A DNA stretch of 59,440 bases, taken from contig JAJFIK010000005.1 of NCBI GenBank assembly GCA_021775005.1, positions 1 to 59,440 of the forward strand, given 5' to 3'. Origin of the DNA: Rhodospirillales bacterium. Its GTDB lineage: Bacteria > Pseudomonadota > Alphaproteobacteria > JAJFIK01. The position numbers were made by a program, and so were the translations under genes. Of this stretch, positions 25,810 through 34,478 are shown piece by piece (the first letter of the stretch is position 1; the number at the start of each line of letters is the position of its first letter). The notes beneath the pieces are model-generated. The model did no database searches and was not told the DNA's origin. It saw nothing but the letters and a program-made list of their open reading frames with translations.

Positions 25810-26541
25810 TTAAGTCGCCTTGGGCTCTTTTGCGATACGCCGCACTTCTGCCTCCAGCGCATGTAGGGGGCCATCGCTGATCCCCAAGGCTTCGAGTTCT
25901 CTGTTTGTATTATAGAGATATTCCCGGTTGGTGCCGAGGATTCCACTCGACATTGCGATGCGCTTGGCGGCGTAGCGCAGCGGTTTCGGCCCCAAATAGC
26001 GTTGGCCTTCTCGATTGGCGATAAACGTCAGCACATTTTGCTGTTTGCCAGCCACGTCCGCGCGCAGCCATTTGGGGAAGTATGTAGTTCCCAGCATTTC
26101 GCGCATCCATAGAATCTCAAGTTCCGATTGAACGTGCTCTCCTGCGATTTTGTGGGCAACGCCAATGCAGCTGCCGCCCCGGTCGAGCCCCAACATGAGC
26201 CCCGGTTTCTCAAGCGAGCCGCGCCCCAGGACTAAATTCAGACAATAGGATCGGTGATAACCGAAAATCTGCGCACGTTTTGAGACCGCTACATGCATTG
26301 CAGGGTTCCACATCAAGGACCCATAGGCAAAAATCCACACCGGAGCGCCCTTGGCCAAGTGTTTGGTCATCTCCGCACGGCTTTGATCGCGCTCCTCATC
26401 GGTGACCAGCCACTCTTGCCCGCCCACATCGGCCAAGGCGCGCAGTTGGTCAATGCGGTCCTTGGTGAAGTCTTCTCGGCGCAGTCGCCCATCCACGCCG
26501 TGTTTGAACGGCGGCGGGTTTTTAGACGATCTTGGAGTCAT
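25810..26541 (-). CDS. ChaC-like gamma-glutamylcyclotransferase
   Basis: The 243-residue protein carries the ChaC signature W-I-F-A-Y-G-S-L-M-W-N-P (residues 69-80) and a glutamate in I-L-W-M-R-E-M that would be catalytic. ChaC proteins release 5-oxoproline from glutathione (cytoplasm). A longer first 65 residues than in E. coli ChaC precede the domain. The chosen ATG at 26541 overlaps the upstream acyl-CoA synthetase gene by 20 nt; the track to 26616 would overlap further. Why it sits inside an acyl-CoA gene set is unclear. Confidence 0.88.
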   Translation of the reverse strand: MTPRSSKNPPPFKHGVDGRLRREDFTKDRIDQLRALADVGGQEWLVTDEERDQSRAEMTKHLAKGAPVWIFAYGSLMWNPAMHVAVSKRAQIFGYHRSYCLNLVLGRGSLEKPGLMLGLDRGGSCIGVAHKIAGEHVQSELEILWMREMLGTTYFPKWLRADVAGKQQNVLTFIANREGQRYLGPKPLRYAAKRIAMSSGILGTNREYLYNTNRELEALGISDGPLHALEAEVRRIAKEPKAT

Positions 26542-28066
26542 GTTCGCCCCAGTACCGATCGCGCACCAAGCGCTTGTAAAGTTTGCCCGTGGGGTGGCGC
26601 GGCAATTCCTGGTCAAAGTCGATACTGCGTGGGCATTTGATCTGGCTGAGGTGGGCTTTACAAAACGCGATCAACTCGTCGGCCAGGTCGTCGCCTGCCT
26701 CGTCCCAATTCGCGGGCTGCACGACCGCTTTGACCTCTTCGCCAAAGTCTTCATTGGGCACGCCAATGACGGCCACATCAGCAACTTTTGGATGGGTGAT
26801 GAGCAGATTTTCAGCTTCCTGCGGATAGATGTTTACCCCGCCGGAAATAATCATGTGGGCTTTGCGATCAGTGAGGAACAAAAAGCCTTCATCATTCATG
26901 TAGCCAATGTCGCCCAATGTGGACCAGCCTTTGGAGTGGCGGCTTTCTTTCGTCTTTGCCGGGTCCTTGTAGTATTCAAACTGCCCTTCGCTCTCAAAGT
27001 ATATCGTGCCGATCTCACCTGGCGGCAATGCCTCACCGGTATCATCGCAAATGTGGGCCGGGCCCAGCAGCGATTTGCCAACAGAGCCTTCATTGGCGAG
27101 CCATTCTTCAGAATTGATGGCGCAGAACCCATTGCCTTCGGTTCCGGCGTAATATTCGTTGATGACCGGACCCCACCATTCGATCATTTGCCGCTTCACC
27201 GGGATGGGGCAGGGCGCGGCGGCATGGATGGCGCATTCAAGTGACGACACGTTATAATTTGCGCGCACGTTCTCAGGCAATTTCAACATGCGCACAAACA
27301 TTGTCGGTACCCACTGACTGTGGGTGATTTTGTGGGCCTCAATAAGCTTTAGGGCTTCTTCGGGATCGAAGTTTTCCATGACATAGACGGTGCCGCCGCA
27401 GCGGCCCACGCCCATGCAATACCGAAGCGGGGCAGCATGGTAGAGCGGCGCAGGCGAAAGGTAGCGGATCTCTTCCTTAAAGCCATAGAGCATGGTCACG
27501 AGTAAGCGGAAGGCGTTGTCGGCATCAATAGGCACATCGGAAAGGGGGACCCGAACGCCCTTGGGGCGTCCGGTGGTGCCAGAGGAGTAAAGCATATCTG
27601 TGCCCGAGGCTTCGTCGGTGATGGGTGTAATGGGGCACTCGTCGCGCAATGTCTCGTAGGCATCATAGCCTTCGATGGTGCCATCGATCATGATCCGATG
27701 ACGCACATCGGGGGTGAGGGCAATCAGCTCATCTGAGATATTATTTGGCATCGCCGCCGATGTGATCAACAGCTTGGCTTCGCAATCACCGATGATATAG
27801 GCCGCCTCGGCCGAGGTCAGCTTTGATGAAACGCAAGTAAAATACAACCCAGAGCGCTGCGCGGCCCAACAGATTTCCAGAAACCGCGCGTTGTTCTCCA
27901 TAAAAATGGCGATACCATCGCCGATCTGCAATCCCAACTTGCGAAACAGGTGCGCGCATTGGTTCGAGCGCTCATCGAGATTTTTGTATGTCACAACCTC
28001 GCCGCTCCCCATCATGATATAGGCGGCACGATCAGGAGCGGTTTGGGCGTATTGATAGGGATGCAT
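26522..28066 (-). CDS. Acyl-CoA synthetase (AMP-forming)
   Basis: The 514-residue ANL enzyme has P-loop [12 protein letters not shown] (159-170), Y-Y-A-G-T-E-G-N near 315, the ATP-binding T-L-G-D-I-G-Y near 395, hinge [15 protein letters not shown] and the catalytic lysine in H-P-T-G-K-L-Y-K. The substrate is a carboxylic acid of unknown type; the fragment W-S-T-L-G-D replaces the common W-x-x-T-G-D. It lies between the GMC oxidoreductase and the ChaC-like gene, all minus strand, and probably activates an acid made by that oxidation route. Confidence 0.92.
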   Translation of the reverse strand: MHPYQYAQTAPDRAAYIMMGSGEVVTYKNLDERSNQCAHLFRKLGLQIGDGIAIFMENNARFLEICWAAQRSGLYFTCVSSKLTSAEAAYIIGDCEAKLLITSAAMPNNISDELIALTPDVRHRIMIDGTIEGYDAYETLRDECPITPITDEASGTDMLYSSGTTGRPKGVRVPLSDVPIDADNAFRLLVTMLYGFKEEIRYLSPAPLYHAAPLRYCMGVGRCGGTVYVMENFDPEEALKLIEAHKITHSQWVPTMFVRMLKLPENVRANYNVSSLECAIHAAAPCPIPVKRQMIEWWGPVINEYYAGTEGNGFCAINSEEWLANEGSVGKSLLGPAHICDDTGEALPPGEIGTIYFESEGQFEYYKDPAKTKESRHSKGWSTLGDIGYMNDEGFLFLTDRKAHMIISGGVNIYPQEAENLLITHPKVADVAVIGVPNEDFGEEVKAVVQPANWDEAGDDLADELIAFCKAHLSQIKCPRSIDFDQELPRHPTGKLYKRLVRDRYWGEHDSKIV

Positions 28067-28097
28067 GCGCGTCTCTTTGGTTTGAGGCGTGGTCGAA

Positions 28098-29729
28098 TTA
28101 TTCGGCGGCGGTGGCGATGGCTTTCAAAGCAGGTTTGCCAAGCAACACGTCGGCGATTTTCTCTGCGATCATGATTGTTGGCGCATTGGTGTTGCCTGAG
28201 ATCAATTTCGGCATGATCGACGCATCAATCACCCGCAAGCCTTCAACACCTTTGACACGGCACTGGCTGTCCACCACGGCCATGGGGTCGGACCCCATTT
28301 TGCAGGTACCAACGGGATGATAGATGGTGGAGCCCGCCTCGCGTGCAAAGTCTAGCAATTCGTCATCGGATTGCAGCTCTTCGCCCGGCATGATTTCCGC
28401 GCCAAGATACTGCGCCATGGCTGGCTGCTCGACAATTTTGCGACCAAAACGAAGCCCCGCAATGGCAGTTTCCTGATCCAGTGGATCAGAAAGATAATTT
28501 GGTCTAATGGCGGGGTACTCGGTCGGTGTTGCGGACTTGATGTGAATGGAGCCCCGGCTTTCAGGGCGCAATTGGCACGGCGCTGTGGTGAGCCCGGCGA
28601 ACGAATCAAGTTCCATGATTTGCTGGGTCTTGAATTTCTCAACATTCATGGTCGCAGGAAGAATGTGGAACTGCACGTCCGGGCTGGATAGCTCCGGTCG
28701 CGTTTTCACAAAAGCCTGAACGTGCGCCGCAGAAAGTGACAACAGCCCTTTGCGCATAAAGACATACTTGGCAACCTCCTTGAGGAAGTTGAGGCCCTGC
28801 GCCTGATCGTTCACCGTTATGTTTTGGGTGATCTTGTGCTGCATGGAAATAACGTAGTGGTCTTGCAGATTTTCACCCACGCCAGGCAGATCGGAAATGA
28901 CTTCGATGCCATTGGCCTTCAGGTGGTCCGCTTTGCCGACGCCAGAAAGTTCAAGCAGTTGTGGGGAGTTGACGGAACCGCCAGAGAGGATCACTTCCTT
29001 GCCTGCGCGGGCTTCCAGCACTTCATCCCCTTGGGCGTAAAGCACGCCAACGGCGCGTTTGTCTTCAAACAGGATCTTATGAACCAACGCCTCGGTGACC
29101 ACGTGCAGGTTGGGACGCCCCAATGCCGGTTTGAGATAGGCCTTGGCTGCAGACACGCGCAATCCGTTCTCAATCGTCAGCTGATAATATCCAATGCCTT
29201 CCTGTTCGCCTTCGTTGACGTCGGCCTTGCGCGGAATACCCGCTTCCACACCGGCTTCAATCATGGCGTCGGAGACTGGGTTTGGCTCGGTGGGGTTGGT
29301 AATGGTCAAAGGTCCATCGGTGCCATGAAGCGCTCCTTTGTGAACCTGATTGCCTTCTGAGCGAATGAAATAGGGCAGCACATCGTCCCAGCCCCAACCT
29401 TCATTGCCCAGCTGGCGCCAGCCGTCATAGTCAGACGCTTGGCCGCGAATGTATAAAAGCCCGTTGATGGAACTTGAGCCGCCGAGCACTTTGCCGCGCG
29501 GCCAAACATGGACCCGGTCATGAGTTCCGGGATCGGGCTCGGTGGGAAATAGCCAATTTACCTTGGGGTCGACCAAGGTGCGGGCATAGCCCACGGGCAC
29601 ATGGATCCACATGTTGGAATCCTTGGGGCCCGCTTCCAGCACCAACACCTTGTTTTTGGGGTCTTCACTCAAGCGATTGGCCAGAACGCATCCGGCGCTG
29701 CCCGCGCCAATAATAATATAATCGTACAT
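28098..29729 (-). CDS. GMC-family FAD oxidoreductase (AlkJ/choline-dehydrogenase-like)
   Basis: The 543-residue flavoenzyme oxidises an alcohol to an aldehyde. It shows the FAD Rossmann motif [10 protein letters not shown] (residues 8-17), the GMC signature [15 protein letters not shown] (near 80-94), [11 protein letters not shown] (near 250) and the catalytic His in [11 protein letters not shown] (near 480) with Asn in G-N-T-N-A-P-T. The start M-Y-D-Y-I-I-I-G at 29729 has G-G-A-G-A-G upstream. Similarity in layout to AlkJ suggests aliphatic alcohols, but choline-type substrates are possible. Divergent from the enoyl-CoA hydratase gene. Confidence 0.93.
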   Translation of the reverse strand: MYDYIIIGAGSAGCVLANRLSEDPKNKVLVLEAGPKDSNMWIHVPVGYARTLVDPKVNWLFPTEPDPGTHDRVHVWPRGKVLGGSSSINGLLYIRGQASDYDGWRQLGNEGWGWDDVLPYFIRSEGNQVHKGALHGTDGPLTITNPTEPNPVSDAMIEAGVEAGIPRKADVNEGEQEGIGYYQLTIENGLRVSAAKAYLKPALGRPNLHVVTEALVHKILFEDKRAVGVLYAQGDEVLEARAGKEVILSGGSVNSPQLLELSGVGKADHLKANGIEVISDLPGVGENLQDHYVISMQHKITQNITVNDQAQGLNFLKEVAKYVFMRKGLLSLSAAHVQAFVKTRPELSSPDVQFHILPATMNVEKFKTQQIMELDSFAGLTTAPCQLRPESRGSIHIKSATPTEYPAIRPNYLSDPLDQETAIAGLRFGRKIVEQPAMAQYLGAEIMPGEELQSDDELLDFAREAGSTIYHPVGTCKMGSDPMAVVDSQCRVKGVEGLRVIDASIMPKLISGNTNAPTIMIAEKIADVLLGKPALKAIATAAE

Positions 29730-29857
29730 TTGGCTCTCCCGTTGTCCCACCTGATATTTTATCATCAAATCAATAAGCGAGGCAGGGCCTTTCGTCCAGT
29801 TGGCCCGCTGCCTCACAATGTCGACCTTTGCGGCAGGATAGGAAGGATCTCTCTCCC

Positions 29858-30730
29858 ATGACCTACGAAACCTTGAAATATGAGGTCGCGGACAGGGTTC
29901 TGACCCTCACTCTCAACCGCCCGGATCGGCTCAACGCTTTTACCACCCAGATGATGCATGACCTGTTGGGGGCCTTTGATGCAGCCGATGCGGATGATGA
30001 TGTGCGGGTGATCATCGTGACGGGCGAGGGGCGCGGGTTTTGTGCCGGGGCGGACCTGGCCGGCGGCGCTGACACGTTTGATTATATGAAGGGCGCGGCG
30101 TCAGATAAAACCGGAGCTGGCGGCCCGCCGCCGCGCGATGGAGGCGGGCGTGTCTCATTGCGCATATTTGAATGCCTGAAACCGGTCATCGCAGCCGTAA
30201 ACGGCCCCGCCGTGGGGGTGGGGGCGACTATGCAACTGCCTATGGATATTCGCATCGCCTCAGACAAGGCGCGGTTCGGGTTTGTCTTCTCTCGCCGCGG
30301 GATAGTGCCAGAGGCGTGTTCAAGCTGGTTCTTGCCGCGTTTGGTGGGTATTCAGCAAGCATTGGATTGGACCTATTCAGGCCGCGTCTTCGATGCCAAT
30401 GAGGCGCTAAAAGGGGGGCTGGTAAAAGAAGTGGTGCCCCATGATCAGTTGCTCGCCCGCGCCAACGAAATCGCCCGCGAAATTGCAGATAACACCAGTC
30501 AGGTGTCGGTGGCTTTGGCGCGGCAAATGATGTGGCGCATGCTCGGTGCCAGCCATCCCATGGAGGCGCACCGGGTGGACAGTCGCGGCGTGTTTCATAT
30601 GGGCCAATCAGCGGATGCCAAAGAAGGCGTGGTGTCATTTCTTGAAAAGCGCGCGCCCAGCTATCCCGGCAAGGTTTCAGAAGACCTGCCGGATATTTTC
30701 CCCTATTGGGAAGACCCTGAGTACAAATAG
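29858..30730 (+). CDS. Enoyl-CoA hydratase/isomerase family protein
   Basis: The 290-residue crotonase-fold protein has G-R-G-F-C-A-G-A-D-L (58-67) and A-A-V-N-G-P-A-V-G-V-G-A-T-M (oxyanion hole, near 112-125). One catalytic glutamate is kept in G-I-V-P-E-A near 150; the second glutamate position is not obvious, so an isomerase or other crotonase reaction is possible. A C-terminal extension of about 30 residues is unusual. Start 29858 follows G-G-A-A-G-G-A by about 11 nt. Its TAG stop overlaps the first inverted repeat of the Fic module. Confidence 0.9.
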   Translation: MTYETLKYEVADRVLTLTLNRPDRLNAFTTQMMHDLLGAFDAADADDDVRVIIVTGEGRGFCAGADLAGGADTFDYMKGAASDKTGAGGPPPRDGGGRVSLRIFECLKPVIAAVNGPAVGVGATMQLPMDIRIASDKARFGFVFSRRGIVPEACSSWFLPRLVGIQQALDWTYSGRVFDANEALKGGLVKEVVPHDQLLARANEIAREIADNTSQVSVALARQMMWRMLGASHPMEAHRVDSRGVFHMGQSADAKEGVVSFLEKRAPSYPGKVSEDLPDIFPYWEDPEYK

Positions 30731-30812
30731 TCAATGTATATATTGACTTAGTTATGTATTTGTCAACTGTTACATTGACAAATACATGTGTATAGTCAAT
30801 AATATAGTTGAC
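30729..30812 (+). promoter_or_regulatory. Triple inverted-repeat operator array of the Fic module
   Basis: Three inverted repeats share the core TCAA-N8-TTGA: AGTCAA/TTGACT at 30729-30748, ATGTATTTGTCAA/TTGACAAATACAT at 30754-30787 (perfect 13-bp arms) and GTCAA/TTGAC at 30795-30812. All three have the same 8-bp spacer, and core centres lie 32 and 33 bp apart (about three helical turns). The array covers the promoter of the HTH gene and ends 11 nt before its ATG, over an A/T-rich stretch. Autoregulation by the HTH protein is inferred from family habit and position. Confidence 0.8.
30775..30803 (+). promoter_or_regulatory. Predicted sigma-70 promoter of the Fic module
   Basis: TTGACA (30775-30780, consensus -35) and AATAAT (30798-30803, five of six to the -10 consensus) are 17 nt apart. 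The -35 box forms the right arm of operator 2 and the -10 box overlaps operator 3, so a bound repressor would block RNA polymerase. An A-G-G-A-G-G ribosome site follows at 30813-30818. Confidence 0.6.
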
Positions 30813-30823
30813 AGGAGGGCAAG

Positions 30824-31285
30824 ATGTTTGACCCCAATAGGAGCCAAGCACGGCGAAATCTCGATAAGAGATTGAATTTGTTGAGAGATCAGATGGCGTG
30901 GCTGGGTGCCCGGTCATCTTGGATACACTCAATACGATATGCCCTGGGACTCACCGGCACTCAGTTGGCCTCACGTATGGGCGTCACGCGCCAACGGATC
31001 AGTATGCTGGAGCAGGCAGAGCGCGAAGGAAGCGTGACACTCGCGAGCCTGCAAAAAGCTGCCAATGCAATGGAATGCACATTTGTATACGCATTCGTGC
31101 CTTATGAGACATTGGAAGACATGGTCCAGCATCGCGCCCACGCAATCGCGAAAGCGGCAATTAGCCGGGCCGTGCAAAGCATGAAGTTAGAAGATCAGGA
31201 ACCATCAACAAGTGAGGTCAACCACCTCATCGATCAGTATGTCCTCGAAAATATCTCAGAGACAGATTTGTGGATGGAGACTTGA
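30824..31285 (+). CDS. Mobile mystery protein A (HTH regulator)
   Basis: The 153-residue protein matches my memory of the 'mobile mystery protein A' family: a helical N-terminus (R-x-x-L-D-K-R-L), a XRE-type helix-turn-helix L-T-G-T-Q-L-A-S-R-M-G-V-T-R-Q-R-I-S (residues 43-60), the segment L-Q-K-A-A-N-A-M-E-C-T-F-V-Y-A-F-V-P and a C-terminal helical tail. It is always paired with a Fic-domain 'protein B', as here. It probably represses the module through the upstream repeats and may neutralise protein B. A-G-G-A-G-G-G lies 8 nt before the ATG. Its 3' end overlaps the Fic gene by 16 nt. Confidence 0.88.
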   Translation: MFDPNRSQARRNLDKRLNLLRDQMAWLGARSSWIHSIRYALGLTGTQLASRMGVTRQRISMLEQAEREGSVTLASLQKAANAMECTFVYAFVPYETLEDMVQHRAHAIAKAAISRAVQSMKLEDQEPSTSEVNHLIDQYVLENISETDLWMET

Positions 31286-31875
31286 GTACAGTTTTCGACG
31301 AGCCGGAAGGTGCCACACCCCTCGATCAAGACGAACGAGAAGGGCTCAAAATTCCGACCATCGCAACGCGGCAAGAGCTAAACGCAGCGGAAGCGAGAAA
31401 TATTGCCAAAGGAGAAGCCTGGGCCCACAGGCACCAAAAAAAGCCGAACACGCTTTCGCCGGGATCACTCTGCCGCCTACACAAAAGAATGTTTGGCGAT
31501 GTGTGGGTATGGGCAGGCAAATTCCGTCATTCTGAAAAGAACATTGGCGTCGCACCAGAGCAAGTGCCAGTTGAGCTTCGACGGTTACTCGACGATGTTT
31601 CATATTGGTGTGATAGGAAAACTTTTGAGCCGGATGAAATCGCAATTCGATTTCATCATCGGCTTACCCAAATCCACGCTTTTCCCAACGGCAATGGACG
31701 CCATGCGCGCTTGAGTACTGACCTGCTTGTTAAGAAGCTGGGATGTCCGGTGTTCACTTGGGGTGGCACAAGGCTTGAACCGAAGAGCCTTGTCCGAACT
31801 GACTACATTGCTGCGTTGCGTCACGCAGACAACACCTACAACTATGAGCCGCTCATAACTTTCGCTCGATCCTGA
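31270..31875 (+). CDS. Mobile mystery protein B (Fic-domain protein)
   Basis: The 201-residue protein has a Fic domain with the loop I-H-A-F-P-N-G-N-G-R-H-A-R (H136 to R147). Fic enzymes transfer AMP or other groups from nucleotides to target hydroxyls. Compared with the canonical H-P-F-x-[D/E]-G-N-G-R-x-x-R, proline is Ala and the metal-binding acid is Asn140, while the catalytic His and the phosphate-binding G-N-G-R-x-x-R are intact. I see no [S/T]-x-x-x-E-[G/N] inhibitory helix in A or B. Start is GTG 31270; TTG 31282 overlapping the upstream stop is also possible. The TGA stop abuts the next gene's stop codon with no base between. Confidence 0.88.
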   Translation: MDGDLSTVFDEPEGATPLDQDEREGLKIPTIATRQELNAAEARNIAKGEAWAHRHQKKPNTLSPGSLCRLHKRMFGDVWVWAGKFRHSEKNIGVAPEQVPVELRRLLDDVSYWCDRKTFEPDEIAIRFHHRLTQIHAFPNGNGRHARLSTDLLVKKLGCPVFTWGGTRLEPKSLVRTDYIAALRHADNTYNYEPLITFARS

Positions 31876-32994
31876 TTACTCAGCTGCGAGTGTTGAACTG
31901 GGCGTCCGGCCCTCGCCGCCATTGATCATTTGCAGGAAGCGAATGCCGTCTTCTGCAATGGGGTCGCCCACCATCTCGTCGCCTTCGGCGGCCAGCTCAT
32001 CCATGTCAACAAACGTCGCATAGAAGCTCTTGGTACGGTCGGTAATGATACCTGCCTTAACAAGCGTCTTGCAGAGCACGCGCATGATGTTGGTGGAGGA
32101 CCTCATCCGGGCGCGGCGCGCGTCATCGGTAAAGGCGCTGGCCAAGGCTTCTTTGACCTCATCCACATCAATGCCAAGGCTGGCATAGAGCGCCGCCTTT
32201 TCCCCTGGGCCAAACATATTGAACAAAAGCGTCTGGAACACCTGCTGCGCCCAGTCCTCAACGGTGTTGTGTTCGGCGTCTGAGAGGTGCGGCATGGTCT
32301 TGTCCGCCCAGATTTTCCCGAATTTGTGGTGGAATGCTTCGTCGGTCATGACGAGCTGCGTCATCTGCCGCAACATGGGGTCGTTGGAGTGATTGTAGAT
32401 GGTGGCAAACGCGCCCATGGCCAGGCCTTCCACCAACATCTGCATGCCGACGATCTTCTTGTAGACAAGCTCTGAGCTCACCATTTCTGTGAGAAGATTT
32501 CCCAGAACTGGCGTGCACGGCGCAGGCTTGCCCCAGCGAGAGTCGATATACATGGCGAAGGCCGTCACATGCCGCGCTTCTTCGCGCGCCTGGTTGGCGG
32601 CGTATTCCGCCGCGCCTTGATCAAGCAGAATGTGCACCAGAGAGGCCGACAGCGAGAGCGCCGCCTGTTCACCGTGCAGAATGTTGGACAGGAACATGTG
32701 GCCAATGCCGTTGGTCAAATCGATCTTGGTTTGTGCGTCCCAGTTATCGGCTAGCGGGGTCTGCAGTTCCATAATCATTTCTTGCGGCAGGATGGTTTGC
32801 GTTTTGAGATCAAAGGGCGCGGAAAGATCAAGGTAGCGCTTGTCCAACGGATCCCAAAAGTGGTCGTGGGTCGCAGAAATGATCTTGTTGAACGCACCGG
32901 AGCGCTGACCATAACGATCAACTTCGATCATGGCACCGAAGTCATCGGGAGCAACCGCATTATAAGCGCTGTCCTTGGTAATCTGATCGGTCAT
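31876..32994 (-). CDS. Ferritin-like diiron protein, possible oxygenase
   Basis: The 372-residue helical protein shows a full diiron ligand set: E109 (L-H-G-E-Q), E139-x-x-H142 (R-E-E-A-R-H), E189 (L-V-E-G) and E219-x-x-H222 (D-E-A-F-H-H). This E, ExxH, E, ExxH order is that of ribonucleotide-reductase-R2-like and AurF-like N-oxygenases and desaturases. The reaction is unknown. Its gene overlaps the upstream MFS exporter by 4 nt (ATGA), so product export or drug efflux is a plausible shared task. The stop touches the Fic gene stop. Confidence 0.85.
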   Translation of the reverse strand: MTDQITKDSAYNAVAPDDFGAMIEVDRYGQRSGAFNKIISATHDHFWDPLDKRYLDLSAPFDLKTQTILPQEMIMELQTPLADNWDAQTKIDLTNGIGHMFLSNILHGEQAALSLSASLVHILLDQGAAEYAANQAREEARHVTAFAMYIDSRWGKPAPCTPVLGNLLTEMVSSELVYKKIVGMQMLVEGLAMGAFATIYNHSNDPMLRQMTQLVMTDEAFHHKFGKIWADKTMPHLSDAEHNTVEDWAQQVFQTLLFNMFGPGEKAALYASLGIDVDEVKEALASAFTDDARRARMRSSTNIMRVLCKTLVKAGIITDRTKSFYATFVDMDELAAEGDEMVGDPIAEDGIRFLQMINGGEGRTPSSTLAAE

Positions 32995-34325
32995 GTTTTT
33001 GGCTCCCCGGAACTTTGGGCGGCTACTTGGACCGCCTCCAACCCAACTGACAGTTTATCAGAACGCTCATCCGCCGTCGATGGGATCTCAGCAGCTTTGT
33101 GGCCCCTCAGGCGGACATGGGCGAGCTTGGTCGTGAGCAGCAGCGTGCCTAGGCAAATAACCATGGCAATGGCAGGAAACAGGGTCGCCACATGGGGGTT
33201 TGTCGCATCGACAATGGGGCCGATCGCGAGGGCACCCATGGGGGCACCGCCCATGAACCCCATGCTGAAAATACTCAGGAGGCGGCCCCGGTGGCTATCG
33301 GGCGCAAGCTCTTGCACGATGGTGCGGCTCATGGTGATGGCAACGCCGGCCCCCAGGCCCCAAACGAAAATGAAGAACAGGAATATCAAGTAAGGCACGG
33401 CGAGCGACAGACCGAACAGCACAACCGTACCGGTGCAGACCGCCAATGTGAGGGCAAGGCCTGCGCGCTCCACACCGCCGCGGCGGATGAGCAGCATCGA
33501 AGTGACGATGGTGCCGCTGAAGAAGGTCATGGGTCCCAGGCCAATGCGCCAGCTTTCGCTTCCGTAAGCCTCTGTTACCAGAACCGGCATGAGGACCTGA
33601 AAGGTCCCGATGTAAAAGACGCCGATCAAAAATGCCACAATAACGACGGGCATGATCTGCGGTGATCCAAATGCTTCTTTCAGGCCGCTGCCGATTTCAC
33701 TCAACTGCCCCCTTGCGGTCCAGGCATCCGTGCGCTGTGCAACAATGTCAAGGCGCAAGGAGGTAATCAACCCCAGGGAGGCAAACAGAACCAGGCCTTG
33801 GCAAATGATCACCCATTGTGCGCCAACGATGTCTGCAAACAGGGCGATCATCATGCCGATGATCTGGCAAACGAACATGGTCAGGGTGGCAAAGCCAACG
33901 GCTTGTTGCAGGGACAGACGGCCGCCATCTGTGGCGACAACCCGGTTGAGGAGTGAGTCGCGTGCAGGCTGCGAAAAGGCCCCGACAATCCCGATGGTCA
34001 CCCCGTAAATCAGCATGACTGGGTAAGACAATTGATCAAAGACAATAGCTGTCGCGAGTAAGGTTGGGGGGATCACCGCAAGACCATGAGTGACGCTGAG
34101 GATGTAGCGCCCGTCGATTCGGTCCGCCAGTGCGCCGCCTGGAAGCATTAAAAGGAACATGGGGAAGGTCATGGCAAAGGTCGCCAGACCGATTTGCCCG
34201 GCAGGGACGTCCAAAACGACCTTCAGCAGGAAGGGAAACATCACCATCTGCAGTCCGGCGGAGATAAACCAGGCAGCCTGAATGCCCAGGTACTTCCGAA
34301 TCACATTGGGGTCCCGGGGTGTCAT
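32991..34325 (-). CDS. MFS transporter (exporter type)
   Basis: The 444-residue protein has about 12 membrane segments. The loop motif G-G-A-L-A-D-R-I-D-G-R (residues 58-68) is motif A of the major facilitator superfamily; the overall pattern resembles EntS-like MFS exporters. A second motif-A-like stretch D-S-H-R-G-R-L-L-S-I is near 345. It is translated just before the diiron gene with a 4-nt overlap, which implies equal dosage. Substrate unknown. Confidence 0.9.
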   Translation of the reverse strand: MTPRDPNVIRKYLGIQAAWFISAGLQMVMFPFLLKVVLDVPAGQIGLATFAMTFPMFLLMLPGGALADRIDGRYILSVTHGLAVIPPTLLATAIVFDQLSYPVMLIYGVTIGIVGAFSQPARDSLLNRVVATDGGRLSLQQAVGFATLTMFVCQIIGMMIALFADIVGAQWVIICQGLVLFASLGLITSLRLDIVAQRTDAWTARGQLSEIGSGLKEAFGSPQIMPVVIVAFLIGVFYIGTFQVLMPVLVTEAYGSESWRIGLGPMTFFSGTIVTSMLLIRRGGVERAGLALTLAVCTGTVVLFGLSLAVPYLIFLFFIFVWGLGAGVAITMSRTIVQELAPDSHRGRLLSIFSMGFMGGAPMGALAIGPIVDATNPHVATLFPAIAMVICLGTLLLTTKLAHVRLRGHKAAEIPSTADERSDKLSVGLEAVQVAAQSSGEPKT

Positions 34326-34478
34326 TTTACCGTCTTGCCTACTCTGGTTGTGAGAATTGTAGCTACGTTGGGGCTATGAGCTAGTTCTTTTTCGTTATTG
34401 TCTGCAATTGCTTGTGCGCCCCCAGGCGAGACGGGTATGCTCATCTATGCGAGGACGAGGGCTCCGGGACGGGCCCTC

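Noticed and set aside
29740-29800. TGAT-N5-ATCA inverted repeat between the GMC oxidoreductase and enoyl-CoA hydratase genes
   Set aside because: Arms of only 4 bp in A/T-rich DNA; expected by chance.
30240-30932. 230-codon minus-strand frame across the enoyl-CoA hydratase end and the operator array
   Set aside because: Crosses the inverted repeats and the start of the HTH gene; composition is shadow-like.
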